Part shown: piece after piece, positions 51,813 to 60,079 of the stretch
Position numbering within the stretch: the stretch's first letter is position 1
How the letters are laid out: each line of letters begins with the position of its first letter
NCBI GenBank assembly: GCA_036507005.1
Contig: DASXQT010000057.1
Coordinates: 6,047 to 70,046 of the forward strand
DNA from: WS-2 sp036507005
Lineage (GTDB): Bacteria; Eisenbacteria; RBG-16-71-46
DNA: 64,000 nt
Reading direction: 5' to 3'
Notes under the pieces: model-generated
What the model was told of the DNA's origin: nothing
The model's input: only the letters and a program-made list of their open reading frames with translations
Databases searched by the model: none
Made by a program: the position numbers and the translations under genes

Positions 51813-53155
51813 TCGCGGTCTCCGGCTCCGCCGGCGCAGGAGGTCAGCACCGGCTCGAGCTCCGTCGCGGCGCCGGCGCCGGCCGCGTCGTAGCGCCTTA
51901 CCGGGGCGCGCAGACGCACCGTATCCCCATGGAGCGAGCGCTCGGTCTGCGCCTCGCCCGCGATGGAGTCGCTGTGCCGGGTGAGCCAGCCCTGCACGTT
52001 CATGGTCACGAGCGCCCAGGCCTTGATGGGCAGGGAGATCGCGATCACGACCAGCGTGACGAGCGGCAGCAGGGCCAGATCCTCGGGGTGCTCGCGCAGG
52101 TGGGAAATGCTGCGGATCGCGCGCCCGAGCAGCGTGGTGCCGACGCCGAGCCCGACCAGCCCCCACTGCTGGTGGAGGATCGCCCCGGCGACGAAGCTCA
52201 GGCCGCACGCCATCGACACCGGCGTCAGCAGGATCTGGAGCACGGTCAGCTGGGTGACGAACGGCTGGCGCCACAGCCAGCCGCGGAACATGGCGGTCAG
52301 GTAGCAGCGGTAGGAATTGCGGCCCCAGCGCACGCGCTGCTTGACGAACGCGCGCAGCGTGCACGGGAACATCGAGAGCGCGCGGGCCGATCCCTGGTAC
52401 ACCGTGCGATAGCCGGAGCTCAGCACCAGCCAGGTGAGCCGTCCGTCGTCGCCGGCGTTGCACTCGCGGCCGAGGAAGCTCTCGTGCTCGAGCTCGGGCA
52501 AGAGCGGCGCGATCACCTTGCGCCGGTAGGCCGCGGTCCGGCCCGACAGGCAGGCCACGGCGCCCGCCATGCCCTGGGCCGGGACGTAGTCGAGGTAGCG
52601 GATGTTGACCATCCAGTCCGCGGCCACGCGCCAAAAGCTGGTGGCCCGGCCCTGGACGTTCTGTCGGCTGCCCACCCCGCCGACGGCGGGATCGGCGAAC
52701 GGCATCTGGATCGCAGCCAGCAGTCCGGGCTCCCAGGACGTATCCGAGTCGGTGAGGACCACGATCTCGCCCCGCGCCGCGCGGATGCCGACGCCCAGGG
52801 CCGAGCGTTTCCCGCGGTGCTTGAAGGGAATCACGCGCACCTGTCGGTCTTCGTATTCCTCGAGACGGGAGAGGACCTCGACGTCGGCGAGGTCCACGAC
52901 CAGCACGATCTCGTCGGGCCGCTCGGCCCGCCAGCTCTCGAGGCAGCGCACGAGGACGTCCGGATCCTCGCGATAGACGGGGACCACCACCGACGTGGTC
53001 GTGCGGTAGTCGTTCACGAGCGGCCGGTAGCGCCGCGAGATCGCCCAGCGGACCGCCCACACGCTCCAGGAGACGAGCCCGACGAACCCCGCCGGAATGA
53101 CGTACCAGAACCGATGCCAGAGGTGCGCGAATTCGGAGACCAGGCTGTCGATCAC
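51809..53155 (-). CDS. Processive family-2 glycosyltransferase (Alg8/hyaluronan-synthase-like)
   Basis: This 448-residue inner-membrane enzyme starts at GTG with AAGGAG upstream. An N-terminal membrane segment (FWYVIPAGFVGLVSWSVWAV) is followed by the GT2 domain: TSVVVPVYREDPDVLVRCLE, VLTDSDTSWEPG (DxD-type metal site), ECNAGDDGRLTWLVLSSGYR (catalytic GDD) and FVKQRVRWGRNSYRCYL (QxxRW-type motif that marks processive synthases). Four more membrane segments close the protein. It should polymerise a nucleotide-sugar and thread the chain through the membrane. No PilZ domain is visible, so c-di-GMP control would need another partner (an Alg44 equivalent is missing). It is the first gene of the polyuronate operon and overlaps the epimerase-like gene by 4 bases. 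Confidence 0.88.
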   Translation of the reverse strand: MIDSLVSEFAHLWHRFWYVIPAGFVGLVSWSVWAVRWAISRRYRPLVNDYRTTTSVVVPVYREDPDVLVRCLESWRAERPDEIVLVVDLADVEVLSRLEEYEDRQVRVIPFKHRGKRSALGVGIRAARGEIVVLTDSDTSWEPGLLAAIQMPFADPAVGGVGSRQNVQGRATSFWRVAADWMVNIRYLDYVPAQGMAGAVACLSGRTAAYRRKVIAPLLPELEHESFLGRECNAGDDGRLTWLVLSSGYRTVYQGSARALSMFPCTLRAFVKQRVRWGRNSYRCYLTAMFRGWLWRQPFVTQLTVLQILLTPVSMACGLSFVAGAILHQQWGLVGLGVGTTLLGRAIRSISHLREHPEDLALLPLVTLVVIAISLPIKAWALVTMNVQGWLTRHSDSIAGEAQTERSLHGDTVRLRAPVRRYDAAGAGAATELEPVLTSCAGGAGDRE

Positions 53156-53594
53156 GGATGCACGCTCCTTGTCAGCGCAAAGGCCCGACCTCGCGGGTCG
53201 CGACCGATTCGATCGGGGGGCTCATGGGAGAGCGGCCGGCGGCGTGGGGCGCGCGAGGTCGGGGAGGCGCGCGCGAGGCTCGAAGCTGCCGAGGTCCGTT
53301 TCGGGCGGACGCGCGTGGAGATGCCAGAGTATGGGACGACCAATCATCGCGCGAGCACATCGTCGTTGGCCACTGGGGAGCCGATGGCTTCCGGCGAATG
53401 GACGGGGCGTTGTCTGGCCCGCCCGTTCGTGCCTGCCTGTTCAAGCCGCGGGAGAATACTCGATGTCAAACCCCCATACCACGGGAATCTTGACGGGATT
53501 CGGGATCGGTTCAGGCTGGCTGAGTCGAATGTCAATTCGTCATAGCGCCGGCCCGGGCCGGGCGGCGTGCGCTTCGCGGCGCCGCGAGCCTCGA
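53156..53594. other. Intergenic region upstream of the polyuronate operon
   Basis: This 439-base gap lies between the phosphofructokinase 3' end and the glycosyltransferase start. It is AT-richer in its right half. On the minus strand two TTGACA hexamers occur (53530-53535 and 53464-53469), 66 bases apart, but neither is followed by a good -10 at the normal spacing. No gene with a credible ribosome binding site was found. A complex upstream control region for the operon is plausible. Confidence 0.45.
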
Positions 53595-54917
53595 TCAGCC
53601 GCCGGTGATCGCCTCGCGCGGCGCGGGCTCTTCGGGGCTCGGCACGAGGAGCTCGAACGGCGGCGGCTCGTCCTCCGTGAGGTGCTCGAACTGGCGGCGG
53701 AACTCCTGAGGCGGGATCCCGCAGGTGGCCGCGAGCTGCGCCAGCTCCCGCGGGTCGGCGAAGTCGTCCCGGCGCAGGCGGATCATGTAGCGGCGGGCGA
53801 TGGCGTAGCGGGCCGACTCGACGCTCACCATGCGGATGCGGGCCCGTCCGGTCTCCGCATCGCGCAGGCTCTTGAACGGGATCGGCACGAAGTGGCCGGC
53901 CTGGATCGAGACCATCGCCCCGGTCCCGCCGTCGATCAGGTACTTCGCGGCGCAGTAGCCGAGGTCGCGGGTGTACTCCATGTCGACGGGGATCGGGTCG
54001 GCGCAGCGCAGCTCGTAGCCGATGTTCTTGGCCACGATCGTGGTCTTGAGGCCGAGGGTCGCGAGCCGGGCCTGCACCCCGTGCTTGAGGATCTCGCCGA
54101 GGTTGATCTCCTCCAGGCGGACGTTGCCGTGCGCGTCCCGCTCGACCTGCGCGAAATCGGCGATGTCGCGGGGGTCGATGCACAGCACCAGCCCCTCGGC
54201 GAGCACCGCCACGCCGTCCCGCCGCCCGTAGCTCAGGCGCTTGACGATCGAGCCCACCAGCGTGTCCACCAGCGCGTCGAGCCGCACCTTCCTGCCGCGG
54301 AACTCCTCCGGGATCAGCGTGATCGTCGCGGCGGCGGCCTTGCCGATGCCGAGCGCCAGGTGCCCGGCCTTGCGTCCCATCGAGACGATGAAGTACCAGC
54401 GCGACGTGGTCTTGGCGTCCACCATCAGGTTCTTCACCATCTCGACCCCGACGTGGCGGGCGGTCTGGTACCCGAACGTATCCACCGTGGGCGGCAGGTC
54501 GAGGTCGTTGTCGATCGACTTGGGCACGTGCACCACCTGGATCCGCCCGTTCGCCTTCTCGTCGAGCTTCATCGCCGAGTACGCGGTGTCGTCCCCTCCG
54601 ATCGTGACGAGCTGGGAGACGCCGAGCGCGAGCAGCGCCTGCACGGTCTTCTCGAGCTTCTCCGGTGAGGTCGTGGGGTTGGCCCGCGAGATCCCGATGT
54701 GCGAGCCGCCGCGGAAGTGGATGCGGCTCACCCCGTCGATCGTGAGCGGCTTCACGTGCTCGGTGCTGCCCTGCATCAGCCACTCGAACCCGTCTTCGAT
54801 GCCGAGCACCTGGAAGCCTTCGAGGGCGGCCCGGATCGTCGCCGCGCCGATCACGCTGTTGATCCCGGGCGCCGGCCCGCCGCTCACCAGGATTCCCAGG
54901 GTCCTGCGATCGCTCAC
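53595..54917 (-). CDS. Phosphofructokinase family protein with PPi-type active site
   Basis: This 440-residue enzyme starts at GTG with GGAGG seven bases upstream. The opening LGILVSGGPAPGINSVIGAA and later PTVDTFGYQTARHVGVEMVK are phosphofructokinase sequence. The nucleotide-site motif is IGGDDTAYSAM (107-110 GGDD) rather than GGDGS, and the next is HVPKSIDNDLDLP with Lys133. In this family the Asp and Lys at these places are the hallmark of pyrophosphate-dependent enzymes, whereas ATP enzymes carry Gly and usually Gly/Thr. I infer a reversible PPi-dependent 6-phosphofructokinase in glycolysis/gluconeogenesis. It is monocistronic, downstream of proline dehydrogenase with 106 bases between. 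Confidence 0.85.
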   Translation of the reverse strand: MSDRRTLGILVSGGPAPGINSVIGAATIRAALEGFQVLGIEDGFEWLMQGSTEHVKPLTIDGVSRIHFRGGSHIGISRANPTTSPEKLEKTVQALLALGVSQLVTIGGDDTAYSAMKLDEKANGRIQVVHVPKSIDNDLDLPPTVDTFGYQTARHVGVEMVKNLMVDAKTTSRWYFIVSMGRKAGHLALGIGKAAAATITLIPEEFRGRKVRLDALVDTLVGSIVKRLSYGRRDGVAVLAEGLVLCIDPRDIADFAQVERDAHGNVRLEEINLGEILKHGVQARLATLGLKTTIVAKNIGYELRCADPIPVDMEYTRDLGYCAAKYLIDGGTGAMVSIQAGHFVPIPFKSLRDAETGRARIRMVSVESARYAIARRYMIRLRRDDFADPRELAQLAATCGIPPQEFRRQFEHLTEDEPPPFELLVPSPEEPAPREAITGG

Positions 54918-55023
54918 GTCACTGCCTCCGTGCGGTTCGGCCGCGATTGTGGGCGGCCGGGCGGGCGGGGGTCAAGCGCGGCGCGCCGCGCGCCGCCGCG
55001 GCGCCCGAGCCGGTGCGGCACGC

Positions 55024-55956
55024 TCAGCGCCGGAACAGGTTGCGGGTCACGAACCACAGGTTGGCCGGGCGCTCGGCCAGCCGCCGCATGTACCAGGGGA
55101 ACCACTCCGAGCCGTACGAGATCAGGACCCGCACGCGCTCCCCCGCCGCGGCGAGCCGGTCCTGCTCGGCGGCCTCGATGCCGTAGAGCATCTCGAACTC
55201 GTACGCCTCCTGCGGCGCGCGCCGGGCGGCCGCCGCCTCCCGGATCCGGCCGATGAGCGCGCGGTCGTGCGTGGCAAACGCCATGCGGCCCCCGCCCCGC
55301 GCGGCGTCGGGCTCGAGCATGCGCTGCGCCAGGCGGAAGAAGCTCGCGTCCACCTCCGGCTTGCCGGCGTACGCGATCGAGGGCGGCTCGGCGTAGGCGC
55401 CTTTGGTGAGGCGGATCGAGGGGCCGAGCGGAAGCAGGTCCTCGAGATCGCGGTCGGTGCGACGGAGGTAGGCCTGGAGGCACAGCCCGATGTTGGTGTG
55501 CGCCGAGCGCGCCCGCCGGTACGCGTCGATCGTGGCCTGGGTGTACGCGCTGCCTTCCATGTCCACCCACACCCGGTTCCCGCGGCGCGCCGCGGCCTCC
55601 ACCAGCGCGAGCAGGTTGTCGGAGGCCTTCTCCGGCCCGAGGTCGAGCCCCAGGTGCGTGAGCTTGACGGAGATCTCGGCGTCGAGCCCGGCGCGCCGGA
55701 CCTCGTCCAGCACGCCCTCGTAGTGCCGGATCACCTCGCGGGCCGCCGCGTCGTCGGTCACGTTCTCGCCGAGCAGGGTGAGGATGGTCGAGATCCTGCG
55801 CTGCTGGAAGGCGGCGGCGGCCGCCAGCGCGTCCTTCACATCCTCGCCCGGCATGAAGCGACGCACGGCGCGGCGCACGAACCCATAGCGCGGGAAGCGC
55901 TCGCTCATCCAGGGGTTGGTGGAGGCCCACAGCAGCAGGGCGCGGACCGGGTTCAA
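55024..55956 (-). CDS. Proline dehydrogenase
   Basis: This 310-residue protein starts at TTG, overlapping the stop of the DinB-like gene (TTGA); the first residues NPVRALLLWASTNPWMSERF match the usual N-terminus of monofunctional proline dehydrogenases. The FAD-binding TIM barrel shows ISVKLTHLGLDLGPEKASDN, NRVWVDMEGSAYTQATIDAY, GLCLQAYLRRTDRDLEDLL, RLTKGAYAEPPSIAY and AYEFEMLYGIEAAEQDRL. The enzyme oxidises proline to pyrroline-5-carboxylate and passes electrons to the quinone pool. The partner pyrroline-5-carboxylate dehydrogenase is not in the window. The rare TTG start and 4-base overlap suggest strong dependence on translation of the upstream gene. Confidence 0.9.
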   Translation of the reverse strand: MNPVRALLLWASTNPWMSERFPRYGFVRRAVRRFMPGEDVKDALAAAAAFQQRRISTILTLLGENVTDDAAAREVIRHYEGVLDEVRRAGLDAEISVKLTHLGLDLGPEKASDNLLALVEAAARRGNRVWVDMEGSAYTQATIDAYRRARSAHTNIGLCLQAYLRRTDRDLEDLLPLGPSIRLTKGAYAEPPSIAYAGKPEVDASFFRLAQRMLEPDAARGGGRMAFATHDRALIGRIREAAAARRAPQEAYEFEMLYGIEAAEQDRLAAAGERVRVLISYGSEWFPWYMRRLAERPANLWFVTRNLFRR

Positions 55957-56417
55957 GCCCGCGCGCCCTTCTTGAGCACCGCGATCTGGCCGGCGTGGTA
56001 GAGGTCGTGCTGGATGACGCCGTGCATCAGCATGTAGGCGGTCGAGCGGTTGCGGCCGGGCGGCTGGTCGAGCGCCGACCCGTCGAAGCCCTCGACCGTC
56101 CGCCGCAGCGCGTGGTGGCCGGCCTCGAGGCGCGCGAGCTGCGCCGCCCACGCCTTCTCCCCCGTGTCCTCGATCTTCGGCCAGTCCTCCGCGTCGGTGA
56201 GCTCCACCCGCTCGCCTTCGAGCCTGCGCCGCACCGCGTCCTCCCAGGCGGCGATGTGGGCCACGATCTCCCAGATGCTGTGGGCGGAAGCGATCGGCCG
56301 CGCGGCGGCGCGCGCCGCCGTGACGCCCGCCAGGACCTCCATCACCGCGGGGCCGTGCCAGGCCTCGCCCTCGAACGCGCGCTTGAGCTGGTCGGCGATG
56401 CGGACCGTCTCGGACAT
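55953..56417 (-). CDS. DinB/YfiT-like four-helix-bundle protein
   Basis: This 154-residue protein starts at an ATG with a strong GGAGGGAGG. The metal-binding histidines typical of the DinB fold are visible: His in ASAHSIWEIVAHIAAWED and the pair in MHGVIQHDLYHAGQIAVL. Length and pattern fit the DinB superfamily, which includes thiol-dependent transferases and stress proteins. The actual substrate is unknown. The gene is coupled to proline dehydrogenase through a TTGA overlap, an association I cannot explain by pathway. Confidence 0.88.
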   Translation of the reverse strand: MSETVRIADQLKRAFEGEAWHGPAVMEVLAGVTAARAAARPIASAHSIWEIVAHIAAWEDAVRRRLEGERVELTDAEDWPKIEDTGEKAWAAQLARLEAGHHALRRTVEGFDGSALDQPPGRNRSTAYMLMHGVIQHDLYHAGQIAVLKKGARA

Positions 56418-56443
56418 GGGCCTCCCTCCTTCCGGCACCCCTC

Positions 56444-58015
56444 TCACGAGGGCTCGACCCGGTACTGATACCACTTCGCTCCCCAGGTCTCGAATCCCTC
56501 GATGCGGCCCACCGGAACGACCGCCGCAGGCCGGGTGCGGGTGGACTCGCGCGCGATCAGCTCGATGTCGTCCTGCCACACCAGGTCGCGCACCCCGACC
56601 GCGCGGATGTAGTCGAGCATGCGCTTCCCGCGCATCGCGTCGTAGCAGGCCCGGTTCACCACTCCGTCCAGGTTCACCACCACCAGGCGGTCGGCGTAGT
56701 AGGCCAGCGCCCCGGTCTGGGAGCCCCCGACCACGGCGCCGGGCGGGAAGTGCTCGCGCGCCCACAGCCCGATGCGGCGGTAGCCCCAGGTGCCCTCGAA
56801 GCGCGGCGCGAACAGGCGGCGGAACGAAGGCTGGGCCGCGCTGCCCGCGATCACCAGCGCGGCGAGCGTCGCGACCAGGGCGCGGCGCGGCGTCCCCGCC
56901 GGGAGCGCGGTGGCCCAGAGATCCGCGAGCGCGGCGAACAGCAGCAGCAGGGCGAGGGTGAGAGGGAAGAGATACCGGGCGAAGTGCCAGGAGCCGAAGA
57001 TCACCAGGGCGTAGGCCGTGAACAGCAGCGCGCAGAAGGCCAGCACCGGGACGAGGCGGCGCAGCCGGGCGGCGAGGTCGCGTCCCGCGACCCGGGGCCG
57101 GAGGAACGCGAGCCCGACGAAGAGCGGGGCGATCAGGCCGAGGGTGACCGGGTTCTTGCGCACCACGACCCCTGCGGCGCGCTCGAGGATCGGGCGGTAG
57201 AAGTTCTCGAGCGTCGGCCGGTGCCCGACCTCCGAGAGCGAGAGATAGCGCAGCGCGCGCCCGCTCACGGGGAAGAGATCGTGCGTCCAGTGCCACGAGT
57301 AGAGCAGCCACGGCAGGCAGGTGATCGCAGCGCCCGCCGCGGTGAGGGCGCACGCCCCGAGGAACGGGCGCCACGAGCGCGCCGCCCGCCCCGTGCGCGC
57401 GAGGTAGACGCCCGCGATCACGGGCGCAACGAGCAGGCTGTCGATGCGCGCGAGCGCGGCGAGCCCGAGTAGGATGCCGGCGCCGAGCGGGACCGGCGCG
57501 CGCTCGAGGGCGTGCGGATCGTCCTCGAGCCGCGCGAGCAGGAGGAAGATCGCGACCAGGAAGAAGAAGGCGATCGAGGTCTCGAGGGCGTTCAGCGCGG
57601 TGAGGATGGCGTAGGGGTGGATCACCCACGAGAGCGCGGCCAGGAAGGGCGTGGCGGGCGCGGCGCTCAGGCGTGCCACCAGCCGGAACAGGAGGAAGAG
57701 CGCCGCGGTGTCGAACAGCGCGAGCAGCGTCATCGCGACGTGGATCGGCGTCTCCGGATCGTGCGGGAAGAGCGCGAAGACCGGAACCATCAGGAACACG
57801 TAGAGCGGCTGGAACCCGTTGGTCGGGGCGAGCCCGTAGTGCGGGCCCAGCCCGTGGGCGATGTTGCGGGCGATGGTGAGCGAGAGGTAGGCGTCGTCCG
57901 GGATCGCGAGGTCGTCGAGGAAGGCGACGGGGCGCATCGCGACGGCGAAGCGCAGCGCGAAATTGGCGGCGAGCAGGACTCCGAGCAGCAGACGCCCGCG
58001 CCGCGGCCCGGCCAC
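56444..58015 (-). CDS. Polytopic membrane glycosyltransferase-like protein (GT-C fold)
   Basis: This 523-residue protein starts at GTG 5 bases after apt. About ten or more hydrophobic segments are visible, beginning LLLGVLLAANFALRFAVAM. The first extracytoplasmic loop holds LDDLAIPDDAYLSLTIARNI, whose DD pair matches the catalytic acidic motif of GT-C enzymes that use lipid-linked sugars. Other features are GLAPTNGFQPLYVFLMVPVF and HPYAILTALNALETSIAFFF. The C-terminal soluble part reads VVNLDGVVNRACYDAMRGKR. It probably transfers a sugar from a polyprenyl-phosphate donor to an envelope acceptor. Neither donor nor acceptor can be told. Confidence 0.78.
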   Translation of the reverse strand: MAGPRRGRLLLGVLLAANFALRFAVAMRPVAFLDDLAIPDDAYLSLTIARNIAHGLGPHYGLAPTNGFQPLYVFLMVPVFALFPHDPETPIHVAMTLLALFDTAALFLLFRLVARLSAAPATPFLAALSWVIHPYAILTALNALETSIAFFFLVAIFLLLARLEDDPHALERAPVPLGAGILLGLAALARIDSLLVAPVIAGVYLARTGRAARSWRPFLGACALTAAGAAITCLPWLLYSWHWTHDLFPVSGRALRYLSLSEVGHRPTLENFYRPILERAAGVVVRKNPVTLGLIAPLFVGLAFLRPRVAGRDLAARLRRLVPVLAFCALLFTAYALVIFGSWHFARYLFPLTLALLLLFAALADLWATALPAGTPRRALVATLAALVIAGSAAQPSFRRLFAPRFEGTWGYRRIGLWAREHFPPGAVVGGSQTGALAYYADRLVVVNLDGVVNRACYDAMRGKRMLDYIRAVGVRDLVWQDDIELIARESTRTRPAAVVPVGRIEGFETWGAKWYQYRVEPS

Positions 58016-58020
58016 GGTGC

Positions 58021-58590
58021 TCAGTGCCCGGGGGCCACGGTGTACTCGATCAGGGCCTCGGCCCGGCGCGGGGCGAGCTTCTCGCGGCCGCCCAGGCCCT
58101 TGAGCTCGATCACGAACAGCAGCGACTCGACCGCGGCGCCGAGCTGCTCCGCCAGGCGCGCCGCGGCGGCCGCGGTCCCGCCGGTGGCCAGCAGGTCGTC
58201 CACCACCACCACGCGCTGGCCGCGCGCGAGGGCGTCGCGGTGGATCTCGATCGAATCCTCGCCGTACTCGAGCGAGTAGATCTCGCGCACCGTCTGCCCC
58301 GGGAGCTTGCCGAACTTGCGCGCCGGCACGAGCGGCACCGCCCAGTGGAGCGCGAGCGCGGTCCCGAACACGAAGCCGCGCGACTCGATCGCCACCACCG
58401 CCTCGGGGCGCGGGGCGCGCTCCGCCAGCCGGCGCACGCATTCGGCGAGCGCCGCGGGGTCGAGGAGCAGCGGCGTGATGTCCTTGAACACGATCCCGCG
58501 CCGCGGGAAGTCGGGCACGTCGCGGATCAGGCGGCGCAGGTCGAGCGCGGCGCCGCCGGCGGCCGGGGAGCGCCAGGGCCCGGTGCTCAC
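58021..58590 (-). CDS. apt: Adenine phosphoribosyltransferase
   Basis: This 189-residue enzyme starts at GTG in a GTGA overlap with the sigma factor gene. It shows the APRT signatures LRRLIRDVPDFPRRGIVFKD, VVAIESRGFVFGTALALHW, VPARKFGKLPGQTVREIYSL and the PRPP loop RVVVVDDLLATGGTAAAAA. It salvages adenine plus PRPP to AMP in the cytoplasm. The N-terminal ~14 residues are an extra Gly/Ala-rich extension. It is in a tight acyP-sigma-apt-glycosyltransferase chain, all with 4-base overlaps or very short gaps. Confidence 0.95.
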   Translation of the reverse strand: MSTGPWRSPAAGGAALDLRRLIRDVPDFPRRGIVFKDITPLLLDPAALAECVRRLAERAPRPEAVVAIESRGFVFGTALALHWAVPLVPARKFGKLPGQTVREIYSLEYGEDSIEIHRDALARGQRVVVVDDLLATGGTAAAAARLAEQLGAAVESLLFVIELKGLGGREKLAPRRAEALIEYTVAPGH

Positions 58591-59657
58591 TGGAGGGTCG
58601 CGCCGGCGGCGCGGTCCATGTCCTGGAGCTCGATCGCGTCGCGCAGCTTGGCGAGGGCGCGCGACTCGATCTGCCGCACCCGCTCGCGCGAGATGCCGAA
58701 GTGCTCACCGGTCTGCGCCAGGGTGCGCGCCACGCCGTCGTAGAAGCCGTAGCGGATGCGCAGCAGCTGCTCCTCGCGCTGGGAGAGCGAGCGCAGCAGC
58801 CGGTCGAGCTTCTCGTGCTCGAGCTGCAGCTCGACCAGGCGCTCGACCGAGGGCGGCGCTTCGTCCAGGTCCTCGGTGGTGAGCTGCTCGAACGCCGCCA
58901 TGCTCGAGCCCTCGTCCAGGGAGCGCAGGCCCGCCACCAGCGCGGTGAGGCGCTCGGCGCGCGCGGTCGAGACGCCCAGCTCGCGGGCCAGCTCCTCGCC
59001 GAGCGGCTCGCGTCCGAGCCGCGCGCGCAGGCCGCGCTCCGCGCGCATGAAGCGGTTGACCTGCTGGAACATCTGGACCGGGATGCGCACCGCGCGCGCC
59101 TGCTCGGCGATGCCGCGCAGGATCGCCTGGCGGATCCAGATCGCGGCGTAGGTGCTGAAGCGCAGCCCGCGCTCCGGCTCGAAGCGGTCCACGGCGTTGA
59201 TCAGGCCCAGGTTGCCCTCCTCGATCAGGTCGGGCATCGGCAGCCCGCGGCCGCGGTAGGCGCGCGCGATGTGCACCACGAGGCGGAGGTTGGCGAGGAT
59301 GATGCGCTTGCGCTGCTCGGCGTCGCCGGCCCGCGCCCGGCGCGCGGAGGCCAGCAGCTCCTCGTGCCCCATGAGCGGGGTGCGCCCGATCTCCCGCAGG
59401 TAGAGGTCGAGCAGGTCGCGCTCCGGCTCGCCCGCCGGCGCGGGCGCCTCGAGCGCAACGGGCTCCAGCTCCTCCTCGGGCAGCGCCACGCCCGCGCGCG
59501 CGGCCTCGGCGCGGAATTGCTCGAACTCGGCGTCGTCGAACTCGGGGTCGGCGAGCAGCGCCTCGTAGTCGCGCGCGGTCAGGCCGCCGCGCCCGCGCGC
59601 CGCGGCCAGGGCGGCCGTGAGGCGATCGCGGAAGCGTGGGAGCTGGGGTGCGCTCAT
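58587..59657 (-). CDS. Sigma-70 family RNA polymerase sigma factor, group 2 (RpoS-like)
   Basis: This 356-residue factor starts at the ATGA overlap with acyP. After a ~70-residue acidic N-terminal part, region 1.2 reads RDLLDLYLREIGRTPLMGHE. Region 2 has NLRLVVHIARAYRGRGLPMP, DLIEEGNLGLINAVDRFEPE and FSTYAAIWIRQAILRGIAEQ. Region 3 is LGREPLGEELARELGVSTAR, and region 4 ends GEHFGISRERVRQIESRALA. It lacks the long region 1.1/NCR of a primary factor, so it is a group 2 alternative factor. Its nearness to surE and pcm recalls rpoS. What it controls is not evident. Confidence 0.92.
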   Translation of the reverse strand: MSAPQLPRFRDRLTAALAAARGRGGLTARDYEALLADPEFDDAEFEQFRAEAARAGVALPEEELEPVALEAPAPAGEPERDLLDLYLREIGRTPLMGHEELLASARRARAGDAEQRKRIILANLRLVVHIARAYRGRGLPMPDLIEEGNLGLINAVDRFEPERGLRFSTYAAIWIRQAILRGIAEQARAVRIPVQMFQQVNRFMRAERGLRARLGREPLGEELARELGVSTARAERLTALVAGLRSLDEGSSMAAFEQLTTEDLDEAPPSVERLVELQLEHEKLDRLLRSLSQREEQLLRIRYGFYDGVARTLAQTGEHFGISRERVRQIESRALAKLRDAIELQDMDRAAGATLQ

Positions 59658-59947
59658 GGTCCCTCGGTTCCGATCTCGAAGCCGGCGTGGCGCGCCGGCC
59701 CTTCGCTCCAGTCCTCGTCCACGCGCGTGATCCGCGCCCCGGCCGGTCCCTCGCGCATCGCCACGACCAGGCGCGCGAGGCCCGCCTGCTCGCCCTCGGC
59801 CTCGACCTCCACCGCGCCGTCCGCGAGGTTGCGCACCACGCCGCGGATCCCGAGGGCACGCGCGGCGCGCAGCGCGAAGTAGCGGAAGCCCACGCCCTGG
59901 ACGCGGCCGTGGATCAGGAGATGGACCCGGTGCATGTCCGTGGCCAT
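59654..59947 (-). CDS. acyP: Acylphosphatase
   Basis: This 97-residue enzyme has GGAG eight bases before the ATG (a second ATG is four codons later). The signature LLIHGRVQGVGFRYFALRAA contains the phosphate-binding GRVQGVGFR loop with its catalytic Arg, and VVRNLADGAVEVEAEGE carries the catalytic Asn. It hydrolyses carboxyl-phosphates such as acetyl-phosphate and 1,3-bisphosphoglycerate. It overlaps the sigma factor gene by 4 bases, and a tRNA gene lies 44 bases upstream in the same direction. Confidence 0.95.
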   Translation of the reverse strand: MATDMHRVHLLIHGRVQGVGFRYFALRAARALGIRGVVRNLADGAVEVEAEGEQAGLARLVVAMREGPAGARITRVDEDWSEGPARHAGFEIGTEGP

Positions 59948-59991
59948 GAGGATGCTCCGGCCACCACCCGGGCTGTCAAGAGGGGAAAGAA

Positions 59992-60068
<77 letters not shown>

Positions 60069-60079
60069 ACGTGCTGACG

